Positions 1 to 7,226 of a DNA stretch of 7,226 nucleotides are shown piece after piece (the first letter of the stretch is position 1; each line of letters opens with the position of its first letter). Made by a program: the position numbers and the translations under genes. The notes under the pieces were generated by a model, which did no database searches, was not told the origin of the DNA, and saw only the letters and a program-made list of their open reading frames with translations. Source of the stretch: Rhodoferax sp. (lineage in GTDB: Bacteria > Pseudomonadota > Gammaproteobacteria > Burkholderiales > Burkholderiaceae_C); contig VERU01000124.1 in the NCBI GenBank assembly GCA_018882485.1, forward strand, positions 1 to 7,226, read 5' to 3'.

Positions 1-1185
1 CTTCATGGAGCCGCTCTTCTGCGCCACCTTGAGGCCGCGCAGCCGGCCCTGGCGGGCCTCCTCCAGCAGGCCCATCACCGTGGCCGACCGGGGGTGGGCC
101 ACCATGTCGGACAGTGCGCTGGCGTATTTGGGCAAGCCGCGGCGCACGGGCTTGAGGAAGATGTCCTCACCCAGCTCCACCATGCCGTGCATCACGCAGC
201 TGCCGCCGGTGAGCACGATGCCGCTGGAGAGCATTTCCTCGCAGCCGGAATCGCGGATGACCTGGTGCACCAGCTGAAAAATCTCTTCCACCCGGGGTTC
301 GATCACGCCGGCCAGCGCCTGGCGGCTGAGCATGCGCGGCCCCCGGTCGCCCAGGCCAGGCACCTCCACCTGGGTGTCGGGGTCGGCCAGCAGCTGCTTG
401 GCAAAGCCGTTCTCGACCTTGATGTCCTCGGCGTCCTTGGTGGGGGTGCGCAGCGCCATGGCGATGTCGCTGGTGATCAGGTCGCCCGCAATCGGGATGA
501 CCGCGGTGTGGCGGATCGCGCCGTTGGTGAAGATGGCCACGTCGGTGGTGCCGGCGCCGATGTCGACCAGCGCCACGCCGAGCTCGCGCTCGTCGGCGGT
601 CAGCACCGACAGGCTGCTGGCCAGCGGGTTGAGCATGAGCTGCTCCACCTCCAGGCCGCAGCGGCGCACGCATTTGATGATGTTCTCGGCTGCACTCTGG
701 GCACCGGTCACGATGTGCACCTTGGCTTCGAGCCGGATGCCGCTCATGCCGATCGGCTCGCGCACGTCCTGGCCGTCGATGATGAACTCCTGCGGCTCCA
801 CCAGCAGCAGGCGCTGGTCGGTCGAGATGTTGACGGCCTTGGCGGTCTCGACCACCCGGGCCACGTCGGCGGCGCTGACCTCGCGGTCCTTGATGGCCAC
901 CATGCCGCTGGAGTTCATGCCCCGGATGTGGCTGCCGGTGATGCCGGTGTACACCCGGGTGATCTTGCAATCGGCCATCAGCTCGGCCTCCTTGAGGGCC
1001 TGCTGGATGCTTTGCACGGTGGCGTCGATGTTGACCACCACCCCGCGCTTGAGGCCGTTGCTGGCCGACACGCCCAGCCCGGCAAGCTTGAGCTCACCGC
1101 TGGGCATGACCTCGGCCACCACCGCCATCACCTTGGCGGTGCCGATGTCCAGTCCGACCACCAGATCCTTGAATTCCTTCGCCAT
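1..1185 (-). CDS. ftsA: Cell division protein FtsA, actin-like membrane tether for FtsZ (3' end cut by window edge)
   Basis: The window holds 395 sense codons from ATG at 1185 down to position 1, with no stop, so the gene continues past the edge. Actin/Hsp70-fold ATPase motifs are visible: phosphate-1 GLDIGTAKV (residues 11-19), phosphate-2 VDIGAGTTDV (208-217) and the adenosine loop GIVLTGGS (322-329). The FtsA-specific 1C (SHS2) subdomain should span roughly residues 85-165. FtsA proteins are usually about 410-420 residues, so some 15-25 residues are missing here. In the family these form the C-terminal amphipathic helix that binds the inner membrane. By family knowledge FtsA polymerises on the cytoplasmic face of the membrane, anchors FtsZ through the FtsZ C-terminal peptide, and helps activate FtsQLB and FtsW/FtsI. 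The start is supported by an AGGTGA Shine-Dalgarno in the 36-bp gap after ftsQ and by the typical MAKEFKDLVVGLDIGT opening. ftsZ is the expected next gene downstream, outside the window. Confidence 0.97.
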   Translation of the reverse strand, partial: MAKEFKDLVVGLDIGTAKVMAVVAEVMPSGELKLAGLGVSASNGLKRGVVVNIDATVQSIQQALKEAELMADCKITRVYTGITGSHIRGMNSSGMVAIKDREVSAADVARVVETAKAVNISTDQRLLLVEPQEFIIDGQDVREPIGMSGIRLEAKVHIVTGAQSAAENIIKCVRRCGLEVEQLMLNPLASSLSVLTADERELGVALVDIGAGTTDVAIFTNGAIRHTAVIPIAGDLITSDIAMALRTPTKDAEDIKVENGFAKQLLADPDTQVEVPGLGDRGPRMLSRQALAGVIEPRVEEIFQLVHQVIRDSGCEEMLSSGIVLTGGSCVMHGMVELGEDIFLKPVRRGLPKYASALSDMVAHPRSATVMGLLEEARQGRLRGLKVAQKSGSMK

Positions 1186-1189
1186 GGTT

Positions 1190-1195
1190 TCACCT
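1190..1195 (-). promoter_or_regulatory. Shine-Dalgarno site of ftsA
   Basis: On the minus strand AGGTGA lies four bases before the ftsA ATG (1185-1183). It matches the 3' part of the anti-Shine-Dalgarno complement AGGAGGTGAT. It sits in the only intergenic DNA of the window (1186-1221), so ftsA can start translation independently, unlike its overlapping neighbours. I saw no convincing -10/-35 promoter or terminator hairpin in these 36 bases. Confidence 0.7.
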
Positions 1196-1221
1196 GCTGC
1201 TTGTGTTGACTTGCTCCAGCG

Positions 1222-2007
1222 CTACTTCTTCGGCCCGTCCTGAACCACGGTGCTCACGCCACGCAGCCGCAGGGCGTAACCGTCCCGGTGCCGCAGATCG
1301 GCGGTTTCCAGGGCCTGCGGCCGGCGCCCGTAGCGCGCGCTCACAGGGGTCAGCGTCTTCAGAAATCGGTCCAGGCGCTGCTGCAACTCGGGCAGGGTGC
1401 CGCTGCCGAGTTCGACCACGGCGCCGTTGTCCAGCGTGGCCCGCCAGCCGCCGCGCCCGCTGAGCGCCAGCTCCTGCAATTCGAAGTCGAGCCGGGCAAA
1501 CTCGGGGGCCAGGGCCTGGTAGGCGGCCCACACCGCAGCGGACTCGCCATCGGGGCCCTGCAGCCGGGGCAGCAGGTCCTGCTCCACCTCGCCGACGTTG
1601 GCCTCGAACACCTCGCCGTAGCTGTTGACCAGGCGCGACTCCCCCTCGGCGCCCCAGTAGGCCACCGCCCGGTGTTCCTGCAGGGTGACGCGCAGGCGGT
1701 TCGGAAAGTCGCGCCGCACCACCGCCTGGCGCACCCAGGGCACGGCCTCGAAGGCCTGGCGGGCGCGCTGCAGGTCCAGCGTGAAGAAGGTGCCCGAGAG
1801 CCGGGGCGCGACGTTGGCGCGCAGGGTGAGCGCGTTGTTGTGGGTGACCTCGCCGGTGACCGTGATGCCCCGGATGGCGAACGCCGGATGCCGCGACGCC
1901 CAGGTCAGCCCGGCGGCCAGCGCCATCAGCCCGAACAGCAGCAGCAGCCCGTTGGCGGTGGCCTGCATCAGGCGGATCTCGCCGGTCAGCGGCAGGCTGC
2001 GGTCCAT
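1222..2007 (-). CDS. ftsQ: Cell division protein FtsQ (bitopic divisome scaffold, POTRA domain)
   Basis: A protein of 261 residues ending in TAG. It has a short cytoplasmic tail (about residues 1-16), one hydrophobic membrane segment (about 17-36, rich in Leu, Ala and Gly), and a periplasmic region. That region opens with a POTRA domain (about 43-112, beginning FAIRGITVTGEV) and continues into the FtsQ beta domain. The stretches VPWVRQAVVRRDFPNRLRV (89-107) and LQEHRAVAYW (109-118) are typical of FtsQ. In the family, FtsQ binds FtsB and FtsL and links early and late division proteins. I chose ATG 2007 because it overlaps the ddlB stop as TGATG, has an AGGGAG site ten bases upstream, and gives the usual short tail. 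A longer reading from 2061 adds 18 Gly/Pro-rich residues encoded inside ddlB and is unlikely. Met14, just before the membrane segment, is a less likely start. The protein is slightly shorter than E. coli FtsQ. Confidence 0.95.
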   Translation of the reverse strand: MDRSLPLTGEIRLMQATANGLLLLFGLMALAAGLTWASRHPAFAIRGITVTGEVTHNNALTLRANVAPRLSGTFFTLDLQRARQAFEAVPWVRQAVVRRDFPNRLRVTLQEHRAVAYWGAEGESRLVNSYGEVFEANVGEVEQDLLPRLQGPDGESAAVWAAYQALAPEFARLDFELQELALSGRGGWRATLDNGAVVELGSGTLPELQQRLDRFLKTLTPVSARYGRRPQALETADLRHRDGYALRLRGVSTVVQDGPKK

Positions 2008-2957
2008 CAGCGGGCCGCTCCCTGGGTGTCCAGCGCGGCCTGGCGCAGCACCTCCAGGCACAGCGCCGGGTAGTCCAGTCCGGCGGCGCGCGCAGCCATG
2101 GGCACCAGCGAATGGCTGGTCATGCCCGGCGAGGTGTTGATCTCCAGCAGGCTGGGGGCCCGGCTGGCCGCGTCGATCATCACGTCAGCCCGGGCCCAGC
2201 CGCGGCAGCCCAGGCTGCGGTAGGCGGCCAGCACCAGCGCCTGGATGCGGGCCTCTTCGCCATCGGGCAGACCGCAGGGCACCAGGTAGCGGGTGGCATC
2301 GCTGAAGTACTTGTTCTGGTAGTCGTAGTTGCCGTCGGGCGCCTCGATGCGGATCACCGGCAGCGCCCGGGCGCCGGCGCCGCTGCCCAGCACCGCCACC
2401 GTGACCTCCTCGCCCGCCACGAACTGTTCGCACAGCACCAGCGGATCGTGGCCGGCGGCCAGGGCGTAGGCCGCCTCGCACTGCGCGGCGGCATGCACCT
2501 TGGTCAGGCCGATGGTGGATCCCTCGCGCGCCGGCTTGACGATCAGCGGTGCCCCCAGTTCCCGCAGCGCCTGCACCGCACCGGCCGCGCTGTCCACCTG
2601 CCGCCAGGCGGGGGTGGGCAGCCCCTCGGCATGCCACAGGCGCTTGGTCATGACCTTGTCGATGGCGATGCTGGAGGCCATCACTCCCGATCCGGTGTAG
2701 GGAATGCCGAGCAGCTCCAGGGCACCCTGCACCGTTCCGTCTTCGCCGTGGCGGCCGTGCAGCGCGATGAAGCAGCGGGCATAGCCCTCGCGCCGCAGGT
2801 CGGTCAGGTCGCGTTGCGCCGGGTCGAAGGCGTGCGCATCCACACCCACGGAACGCAGCGCCTGCAGCACGCCCTGCCCCGACATCAGCGAGACCTCGCG
2901 CTCGGCGGAGCTTCCGCCCATCAGCACCGCCACCTTTCCTGGATCGAATTGGCTCAT
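2007..2957 (-). CDS. ddlB: D-alanine--D-alanine ligase (DdlB type)
   Basis: A cytoplasmic ATP-grasp enzyme of 316 residues, close to the usual length of about 306-320. It joins two D-alanines to make the dipeptide that MurF adds to the peptidoglycan stem peptide. Visible motifs: N-terminal [17 protein letters not shown] (11-27, containing the catalytic Glu and the substrate-binding region), [13 protein letters not shown] (66-78), [17 protein letters not shown] (138-154, ATP-grasp lysine and serine loop), the omega-loop [10 protein letters not shown] (211-220), and the Mg-binding C-terminal [17 protein letters not shown] (270-286). The omega-loop keeps the tyrosine (KY) typical of D-Ala-D-Ala ligases, rather than the histidine of VanA-like D-lactate ligases, so ordinary D-Ala-D-Ala specificity is inferred. 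ATG 2957 overlaps the murC stop as ATGA, and the TGA at 2009-2007 shares a base with the ftsQ ATG. A longer in-frame reading continues upstream into murC, but only this start gives the standard N-terminus. Confidence 0.97.
   Translation of the reverse strand: MSQFDPGKVAVLMGGSSAEREVSLMSGQGVLQALRSVGVDAHAFDPAQRDLTDLRREGYARCFIALHGRHGEDGTVQGALELLGIPYTGSGVMASSIAIDKVMTKRLWHAEGLPTPAWRQVDSAAGAVQALRELGAPLIVKPAREGSTIGLTKVHAAAQCEAAYALAAGHDPLVLCEQFVAGEEVTVAVLGSGAGARALPVIRIEAPDGNYDYQNKYFSDATRYLVPCGLPDGEEARIQALVLAAYRSLGCRGWARADVMIDAASRAPSLLEINTSPGMTSHSLVPMAARAAGLDYPALCLEVLRQAALDTQGAAR
2018..2023 (-). promoter_or_regulatory. Shine-Dalgarno site that selects the ftsQ start
   Basis: AGGGAG on the minus strand lies ten bases upstream of ATG 2007, inside the last codons of ddlB. 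It supports the start that overlaps the ddlB stop, against the upstream in-frame ATG at 2061. Confidence 0.55.
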
Positions 2958-4384
2958 TTCCCTTGCCGTGATTGAATAGTTTGCTCTTGATTCAATAGCA
3001 GATCGACCACCTTGCCGGGCACCGCGCCGATGGAGCCGGCGCCCATGCACAGCACCACATCGCCCTCGCGGGCGGTCTCGGCGATGGCCTGCGGCAGGAC
3101 CGCGATGTCGTCGATGAAACGGGGTTCGACCCGGCCCGCCACCCGCAGGGCCCGGGCCAGGCTGCGTCCGTCGGCCGCGACGATGGGGGCCTCGCCGGCG
3201 GCATAGACCTCGGTCAGCAGCACGGCGTCGGCCTGGCCGATGACCTTGACGAAGTCTTCGAAGCAGTCGCGGGTGCGTGTGTAGCGGTGCGGCTGGAAGG
3301 CCAGCACCAGACGCCGCCCCGGAAATGCACCACGCGCGGCCGCCAGCGTGGCCGCCATCTCCACCGGGTGGTGACCGTAGTCGTCGATCAGGGTGAAGCG
3401 TCCGCCGGCGGCCAACGGATCGCCGTAGCGCTGGAAGCGCCGGCCCACCCCCTTGAAGCCCGCCAGGGCGCGCTGCACCGCCTCGTCGGGCAGGCTCAGC
3501 TCGACCGCCACCGCGATGGCCGACAGGGCATTGAGCACGTTGTGCCGCCCCGGCAGGTTGAGCACCACCGGCAGGTCGGGCAGCACCACGCCATTGCGCC
3601 GCTGCACCGTGAAATGCATCTGCCCGTCCACGGCGCGCACATCCACGGCGCGCACCTGGGCGCCTGCCTCGAAGCCGTAACTGGTGACGGGGCAGGTGAC
3701 CTGGGGCACGATGTCGCGCACCGCCGGGTCGTCGGTGCACAGGATGGCGGTGCCGTAAAAGGGCATGCGGTGCAGAAAGTCGACAAAGGCCTGCTTGAGC
3801 CGGCCGAAGTCGTGGCCGTAGGTCTCCATGTGATCGGCGTCGATGTTGGTCACCACGGCCATCACCGGCAGCAAGTTCAGGAACGAGGCGTCCGACTCGT
3901 CGGCCTCCACCACGATGTGCTCGCCTTGGCCCAGGCGGGCATTGGCGCCGGCGCTGTTGAGCCGCCCGCCGATCACGAAGGTGGGGTCCAGCCCGGCCTC
4001 GGCCAGCACGCTGGCCACCAGGCTGGTGGTGGTGGTCTTGCCGTGCGTGCCGGCGATGGCGATGCCCTGCTTGAGGCGCATCAATTCGGCCAGCATGAGG
4101 GCGCGCGGCACCACCGGGATGCGGCGCGCCCGTGCCGCCTGGACCTCGGGGTTGTCGGCCTGCACGGCGGTGGAGGTGACCACGGCATCGGCATCGGCCA
4201 CCTGGGCGGCGCTGTGGCCGACCTGGGTGCGCACCCCCAGCGACTGCAGGCGCCGCAGCGTGGCGCTGTCGGCCTGGTCGGACCCGGAAATGATGTAACC
4301 CAGGTTCAGCAGCACCTCGGCAATGCCCGACATGCCGGCGCCCCCGACCCCGACAAAATGGATATGGCGGATGGCGTGCTTCAT
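2954..4384 (-). CDS. murC: UDP-N-acetylmuramate--L-alanine ligase MurC
   Basis: A Mur ligase of 476 residues, normal for the family (about 460-490). It catalyses the ATP-dependent addition of L-alanine to UDP-MurNAc, the first stem-peptide residue, in the cytoplasm. Domain 1 is a Rossmann-like UDP-binding fold starting [18 protein letters not shown] (8-25). The central ATPase carries the P-loop GTHGKTTTT (112-120), the [12 protein letters not shown] segment (158-169) and [12 protein letters not shown] (179-190). Domain 3 carries [15 protein letters not shown] (275-289), [12 protein letters not shown] (310-321), [11 protein letters not shown] (332-342), FQPHRYTRT (363-371) and the closing GAGSIG (448-453). 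ATG 4384 overlaps the murG stop as ATGA, with GAGGA at 4398-4394 nine bases upstream. A long in-frame extension upstream through murG (to about 5521) is open reading only and has no Mur-ligase content. The last dozen residues, encoded by an A/T-rich repeat, look unlike the rest in base use. Confidence 0.97.
   Translation of the reverse strand: MKHAIRHIHFVGVGGAGMSGIAEVLLNLGYIISGSDQADSATLRRLQSLGVRTQVGHSAAQVADADAVVTSTAVQADNPEVQAARARRIPVVPRALMLAELMRLKQGIAIAGTHGKTTTTSLVASVLAEAGLDPTFVIGGRLNSAGANARLGQGEHIVVEADESDASFLNLLPVMAVVTNIDADHMETYGHDFGRLKQAFVDFLHRMPFYGTAILCTDDPAVRDIVPQVTCPVTSYGFEAGAQVRAVDVRAVDGQMHFTVQRRNGVVLPDLPVVLNLPGRHNVLNALSAIAVAVELSLPDEAVQRALAGFKGVGRRFQRYGDPLAAGGRFTLIDDYGHHPVEMAATLAAARGAFPGRRLVLAFQPHRYTRTRDCFEDFVKVIGQADAVLLTEVYAAGEAPIVAADGRSLARALRVAGRVEPRFIDDIAVLPQAIAETAREGDVVLCMGAGSIGAVPGKVVDLLLNQEQTIQSRQGK
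2960..2964 (-). promoter_or_regulatory. Weak, badly spaced Shine-Dalgarno site of ddlB
   Basis: AAGGG on the minus strand is the only purine-rich match near ATG 2957 and is separated from it by only two bases. That is shorter than the usual 5-9. It suggests that ddlB initiation depends largely on ribosomes finishing murC at the overlapping ATGA. Inference from sequence only. Confidence 0.4.
2969..2998 (-). repeat. A/T-rich 11-bp imperfect repeat at the 3' end of murC
   Basis: On the minus strand CTATTGAATCA (2998-2988) and CTATTCAATCA (2979-2969) are identical at 10 of 11 positions with a 19-base period. Because the core is nearly palindromic, ATTGAAT and ATTCAAT also form a perfect 7-bp inverted pair with a 12-base loop, giving a weak hairpin in RNA. 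The segment lies within the last codons of murC (around NQEQTIQS) and is strikingly A/T-rich against very G/C-rich surroundings. It could be an eroded interspersed repeat, a translational element for ddlB, or chance. Confidence 0.6.
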
Positions 4385-5481
4385 GGGGCGAGTTCCTCGC
4401 AGGCGGCCACCAGCCGGTCGGTGGCCCCGGTCTGGGCCAGGGCGCGGGCGGCCTGGGCGCGGTGCAGCAAGGCGGTGCGGTCCAGCGTGGTCAGCAGTTC
4501 GGCCAGGCGCTGCGGCGTCAGTTCGGCTTGCGGCACCAGCCAGCCGGCCCCCGGGTCCGCCAGGAAGCGGGCGTTGCGGGTCTGGTGGTCGTCCACCGCC
4601 GACGGAAAGGGCACCAGCACCGCCGCCGCGCCCACGGCGGCGATTTCGGTCACGGTGCTGGCGCCAGCGCGGCACACCACCAGATCGGCCTCGGCCAGGG
4701 CCCGCGCGGTGTCGTCGATGAAGGGGGTGAGCTCGGCCTGCACACCGGCGGCGGTGTAGTTGGCGCGCAGGGCGTCGATCTGGAGCGCGCCGCTCTGGTG
4801 CGTGACCAGCGGCCGCTGTTCCTGCGGCAGCAGGGCCAGCGCACGCGGCACGATGTCGTTGAGGGCCCGGGCGCCCAGGCTGCCGCCCAGCACCAGCAGC
4901 CGCAGCGGGCCGCTGCGCCCGGCAAAGCGCTGCGCCGGCTCGGCCACGCCCAGGAAGGCGGCGCGCAGCGGGTTGCCCACCCAGACCGCCCGGGCCAGCA
5001 CCTGCGGGAAGGCGCTGTACACCCGGTCGGCCACGCCCGCGAGCACCCGGTTGGCCAGGCCGGCCACGGCGTTCTGCTCGTGCAGCACCAGCGGCCTGCC
5101 CCAGAGCACGCCCATCATGCCGCCCGGAAAGCTGATGAAACCGCCCAGCCCCACCAGCACGTCGGGCCGGACGCGGCGCACCACCTGCAGCGCCTGCCAG
5201 AAGGCGCGCAGCAGCCGCAGCGGCAGCAGCGCCAGGGTGAGCAGCCCCTTGCCGCGCACCCCCGCAAAATCGATGGCCTCGAAGGCAAATCCCTGGGGCG
5301 GCACCAGCCGGCTCTCCATGCTGGGCTGGGCCGCAGCGCCGGTGCCGCCCAGCCAATGGACCGTCCAGCCGCGCGCGCGCAGGGCCTGTGCCACCGCCAG
5401 CCCGGGGAAGATGTGCCCTCCGGTGCCGCCGGCCATGACCAGGGCGCGCCGGCCCGGGCGTGCGGCAGCGGGCGCCGTCAT
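4381..5481 (-). CDS. murG: Lipid II synthase MurG (UDP-GlcNAc:lipid I GlcNAc transferase)
   Basis: A GT-B fold (GT28) enzyme of 366 residues; relatives are about 355-365. It transfers GlcNAc from UDP-GlcNAc to lipid I on the inner face of the cytoplasmic membrane, giving lipid II, the substrate that FtsW polymerises. Visible motifs: glycine-rich loop [16 protein letters not shown] (16-31), [12 protein letters not shown] (110-121), [13 protein letters not shown] (133-145), WVGNPLR (167-173), the C-domain loop [13 protein letters not shown] (197-209), and the UDP-GlcNAc-binding [10 protein letters not shown] (270-279) with [15 protein letters not shown] (290-304). The hydrophobic/basic segment around residues 79-106 ([15 protein letters not shown] and following) fits the membrane-association patch of the family. 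The start is well supported: ATG 5481 overlaps the ftsW stop as ATGA, and a GGAGG site lies six bases upstream. The TGA at 4383-4381 overlaps the murC start. Confidence 0.97.
   Translation of the reverse strand: MTAPAAARPGRRALVMAGGTGGHIFPGLAVAQALRARGWTVHWLGGTGAAAQPSMESRLVPPQGFAFEAIDFAGVRGKGLLTLALLPLRLLRAFWQALQVVRRVRPDVLVGLGGFISFPGGMMGVLWGRPLVLHEQNAVAGLANRVLAGVADRVYSAFPQVLARAVWVGNPLRAAFLGVAEPAQRFAGRSGPLRLLVLGGSLGARALNDIVPRALALLPQEQRPLVTHQSGALQIDALRANYTAAGVQAELTPFIDDTARALAEADLVVCRAGASTVTEIAAVGAAAVLVPFPSAVDDHQTRNARFLADPGAGWLVPQAELTPQRLAELLTTLDRTALLHRAQAARALAQTGATDRLVAACEELAP
4394..4398 (-). promoter_or_regulatory. Shine-Dalgarno site of murC
   Basis: GAGGA on the minus strand, inside the murG 3' end and nine bases before ATG 4384. 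It supports the [12 protein letters not shown] start over the long upstream open frame. Confidence 0.6.
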
Positions 5482-6728
5482 ACCCGGCCTCCGTGGCGCA
5501 TCTGACGGTTCTCGTGGTCAATGCGCAACACCACCGCCAGCGACACCAGGTTGATCAGGATGGCCGAGCCGCCGTAGCTCATGAGCGGCAAGGTCAGACC
5601 CTTGGTGGGCAGCGCGCCCAGGTTCACCCCCATGTTGATGAAAGCCTGGAAGCCGATCCACAGGCCCACGCCTTGCGCCACCAGACCGGCAAAGATGCGG
5701 TCCATGGCCACGGCCTGGCGGCCGATGTCCATGACCCGACGGGTCAGCCACAGGAACAGTCCGATGGCGCACAGCACCCCCACCAGGCCGAACTCTTCGC
5801 CGATGACCGCCAGCAGGAAGTCGGTGTGGGCCTCCGGCAGCCAGTGCAGCTTTTCCACGCTGCCCCCCAGCCCCACGCCGAAGATCTCGCCGCGCCCGAT
5901 GGCGATCAGCGAGTGCGTGAGCTGGTAACCCTTGGCCAGCGCGTTCTTCTCGCTCCAGGGGTCCAGATAGGCAAAGATGCGCTCGCGCCGGTAGTCGTTG
6001 AAGGCGATCATCATCGCGAAGGCGGCCAGCAGCACCAGCGCGATCAGGAAAAACATGCGGGCGTTGACCCCGCCCAGGAACAGGATGCCCATGGCGATCA
6101 CCGCGATCACCATGAACGCGCCCATGTCCGGCTCGGCCAGCAGCAGCACGCCGGCGGCCCCCACCGCCACGCCCATGGGCAGCACCGCGCGAAAGAAGCG
6201 CTCCTTCACGTCCATCTTGCGCACCATGTAGTCGGCCGCGTACAGCAGCACGGCGAACTTGGCGAGTTCCGACGGCTGGAAGGTGAAGGGCCCCAGGGCG
6301 ATCCAGCGGCGCGAACCATTCACGACCTTGCCGACATGGGGGATCAGCACCAGCACCAGCAGCACCAGCGACACCAGGAACAGGGTGCGGGCCGACTTCT
6401 CCCAGACCGCCACCGGCACCTGGAAGGCCAGCAGCGCGCCGATGAAGCCCAGCACGATCCAGGCCAGGTGCCGGGCCACGAAATAGGTGTGGGTGTAGCG
6501 GGCAAAGCGCGGGTTGTCGGGCATGGCGATGGAGGCCGAATACACCATCACCAGGCCCCACAGCACCAGCGCCACGACCACCCACAGCAGCGGCCGGTCG
6601 ATGCCGGTCACGGCCACCGGCAAGCGCAGACTGGCGCCACGATGGCCCGCGCCCAGGCGCACCGGCACGGTGTCCGGCGCGGGGCGACGGCCCAGCCAGC
6701 CGCGCAGGGTGTCCAGCGCCGCCACCAT
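5478..6728 (-). CDS. ftsW: Septal peptidoglycan glycosyltransferase FtsW (SEDS family)
   Basis: A polytopic inner-membrane protein of 416 residues, the usual FtsW size. After a basic cytoplasmic tail (about 1-44) I count ten hydrophobic segments, near residues 45-66, 85-104, 113-131, 150-170, 182-197, 202-220, 223-243, 305-329, 346-367 and 380-402. SEDS signatures are present: [20 protein letters not shown] (138-157), LAEPDMGAF (197-205), FAYLDPW (252-258), [18 protein letters not shown] (297-314) and [20 protein letters not shown] (365-384), followed by YGGSA. Asp303 in PEAHTDF is the expected catalytic acidic residue by alignment from memory to E. coli Asp297. In the family FtsW polymerises lipid II at the septum with FtsI and is activated by FtsQLB. 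It is FtsW rather than RodA by its dcw context next to murD and murG. ATG 6728 shares its A with the murD TGA (TGATG), and GGAAGGGG lies seven bases upstream. Confidence 0.97.
   Translation of the reverse strand: MVAALDTLRGWLGRRPAPDTVPVRLGAGHRGASLRLPVAVTGIDRPLLWVVVALVLWGLVMVYSASIAMPDNPRFARYTHTYFVARHLAWIVLGFIGALLAFQVPVAVWEKSARTLFLVSLVLLVLVLIPHVGKVVNGSRRWIALGPFTFQPSELAKFAVLLYAADYMVRKMDVKERFFRAVLPMGVAVGAAGVLLLAEPDMGAFMVIAVIAMGILFLGGVNARMFFLIALVLLAAFAMMIAFNDYRRERIFAYLDPWSEKNALAKGYQLTHSLIAIGRGEIFGVGLGGSVEKLHWLPEAHTDFLLAVIGEEFGLVGVLCAIGLFLWLTRRVMDIGRQAVAMDRIFAGLVAQGVGLWIGFQAFINMGVNLGALPTKGLTLPLMSYGGSAILINLVSLAVVLRIDHENRQMRHGGRV
5488..5492 (-). promoter_or_regulatory. Consensus Shine-Dalgarno site of murG
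   Basis: GGAGG on the minus strand, six bases before ATG 5481 and inside the ftsW coding end (the His-Gly-Gly-Arg-Val codons). It has the best sequence and spacing of the sites seen here, so murG may initiate efficiently in addition to coupling with ftsW. Confidence 0.7.
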
Positions 6729-7226
6729 CAGACCGCCCCTTCCAGTGCCACGCCCGCCTGTTCGGCCAGCGCAGCCACGGCCTGCACGAACACCTGGGCG
6801 CGGTGGCCGTAGTTGTCGAACATGTCGAAGCTGGCGCAGGCCGGCGACAGCAGCACCGCATCGCCGCAGTGGGCCAGCCGGGCTGCCGCCCGCACGGCCT
6901 GCGGCATGTCGGGCGCATCCTGCAGCGGCACGCCGGTGGCCGCCAGGGCCGCCCGGATGAGGGGCGCATCGCGCCCGATCAGCACCACGGCGCGGGCAAA
7001 GCGGGCCACCGGTTCGGCCAGCGGGCCAAAGTCCTGGCCCTTACCGACCCCACCCAGGATCACCACCACACGCCGGTCGCGGCCCAGGCCGTGCAGCGCG
7101 GCCACGGTGGCGCCCACGTTGGTGCCCTTGCTGTCGTCGAAATACTCCACCTCGTCGATCAGCGCCACCGGCTGCACCCGGTGCGGCTCGCCCCGGTACT
7201 CGCGCAGGCCGTACAGCATGGGACCG
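6728..7226 (-). CDS. murD: UDP-N-acetylmuramoyl-L-alanine--D-glutamate ligase MurD (C-terminal part; 5' end outside window)
   Basis: An open frame enters from the right edge and gives 165 complete residues before TGA at 6730-6728. It matches the C-terminal domain of MurD, which adds D-glutamate to UDP-MurNAc-L-Ala in the cytoplasm. The stretch contains [14 protein letters not shown], the family hallmark [33 protein letters not shown], a Rossmann-like segment [14 protein letters not shown], and the C-terminal signature [19 protein letters not shown]. The Lys in DDSKGTN and the Ser in LLSPACAS belong to regions that contact substrate in MurD structures. The P-loop, UDP-binding domain and true start (about two thirds of a usual protein of 440-560 residues) lie beyond 7226. 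The first Met in the window, at 7219-7217, is internal and not a start. The gene overlaps ftsW by one base, in normal dcw order. Confidence 0.95.
   Translation of the reverse strand, partial: GPMLYGLREYRGEPHRVQPVALIDEVEYFDDSKGTNVGATVAALHGLGRDRRVVVILGGVGKGQDFGPLAEPVARFARAVVLIGRDAPLIRAALAATGVPLQDAPDMPQAVRAAARLAHCGDAVLLSPACASFDMFDNYGHRAQVFVQAVAALAEQAGVALEGAV
6736..6743 (-). promoter_or_regulatory. Shine-Dalgarno site of ftsW
   Basis: GGAAGGGG on the minus strand, inside the last murD codons (Leu-Glu-Gly) and seven bases before ATG 6728. It supports the start that overlaps the murD stop. Confidence 0.55.

Noticed and set aside
94..1209. Plus-strand open frame of 371 codons opposite ftsA
   Set aside because: It is His/Gly/Ala/Asp-rich low-complexity translation, the usual antisense shadow of a GC-rich gene. 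It has no recognisable domain, and the minus strand carries a clear FtsA.
2007..3740. Possible 577-codon N-terminally extended DdlB
   Set aside because: The extra 261 codons are an out-of-frame reading of murC with Arg/Gly/Ala-rich sequence. The standard DdlB N-terminus begins at 2957.
2958..4383. Absence of murB between murC and ddlB
   Set aside because: Many clusters place murB here, but its location elsewhere is common in proteobacteria, so this is not a deletion signal.
3287..4759. Plus-strand open frame of 490 codons opposite murC and murG
   Set aside because: It crosses the boundary of two well-supported minus-strand genes and its composition (His, Gln, Gly, Arg) is a codon-bias artefact.
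2954..5521. Possible 855-codon fusion covering murG and murC on the minus strand
   Set aside because: Only the last 476 codons are MurC. The upstream part is an out-of-frame reading of murG. The MurC start at 4384 has its own Shine-Dalgarno and the canonical N-terminus.
6334..6378. Runs of CAGCACCAG-type triplet repeats in ftsW
   Set aside because: They encode the Leu/Val-rich membrane segment near residues 117-131 with biased codons. They are coding low complexity, not a repeat element.
5460..6812. Plus-strand open frame of 450 codons opposite ftsW
   Set aside because: Its composition is dominated by His and Gln, as expected from reading hydrophobic membrane codons of FtsW antisense. There is no domain or coding signal.

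Overview
The window is a stretch of the dcw (division and cell wall) cluster from a high-GC Gram-negative bacterium. Every gene is on the minus strand, so the operon reads from high to low coordinates: murD (3' part) - ftsW - murG - murC - ddlB - ftsQ - ftsA (5' part). The gene order, the strong G/C bias at third codon positions, and the sequence style of FtsW, MurG, FtsQ and FtsA suggest a betaproteobacterium of the Burkholderiales, probably in or near Comamonadaceae. That placement is recognition from memory, not a database result.

Layout from right to left. 7226-6728 holds the C-terminal ligase domain of MurD. 6728-5478 is FtsW, the septal SEDS glycosyltransferase. 5481-4381 is MurG, which makes lipid II. 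4384-2954 is MurC, which adds L-alanine to UDP-MurNAc. 2957-2007 is the D-Ala-D-Ala ligase DdlB. 2007-1222 is FtsQ, the divisome scaffold. 1185-1 is FtsA, which lacks only its last residues because the window ends there. The five junctions from murD to ftsQ all overlap (TGATG or ATGA). The only intergenic DNA is 36 bp between ftsQ and ftsA. No stretch above 300 bases lacks a gene.

Together the genes supply the cytoplasmic precursor steps (MurC, MurD, DdlB), the membrane step to lipid II (MurG), septal polymerisation (FtsW) and recruitment and activation of the division machine (FtsQ, FtsA). The overlaps imply one polycistronic message with translational coupling. ftsZ would be expected just beyond position 1. 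The other early mur/fts genes (mraY, murF, murE, ftsI and so on) would be expected beyond 7226.

I found no undescribed system, mobile element, RNA gene or CRISPR array. The one local oddity is a short A/T-rich imperfect repeat inside the 3' end of murC, just upstream of a poorly spaced ddlB ribosome-binding site.
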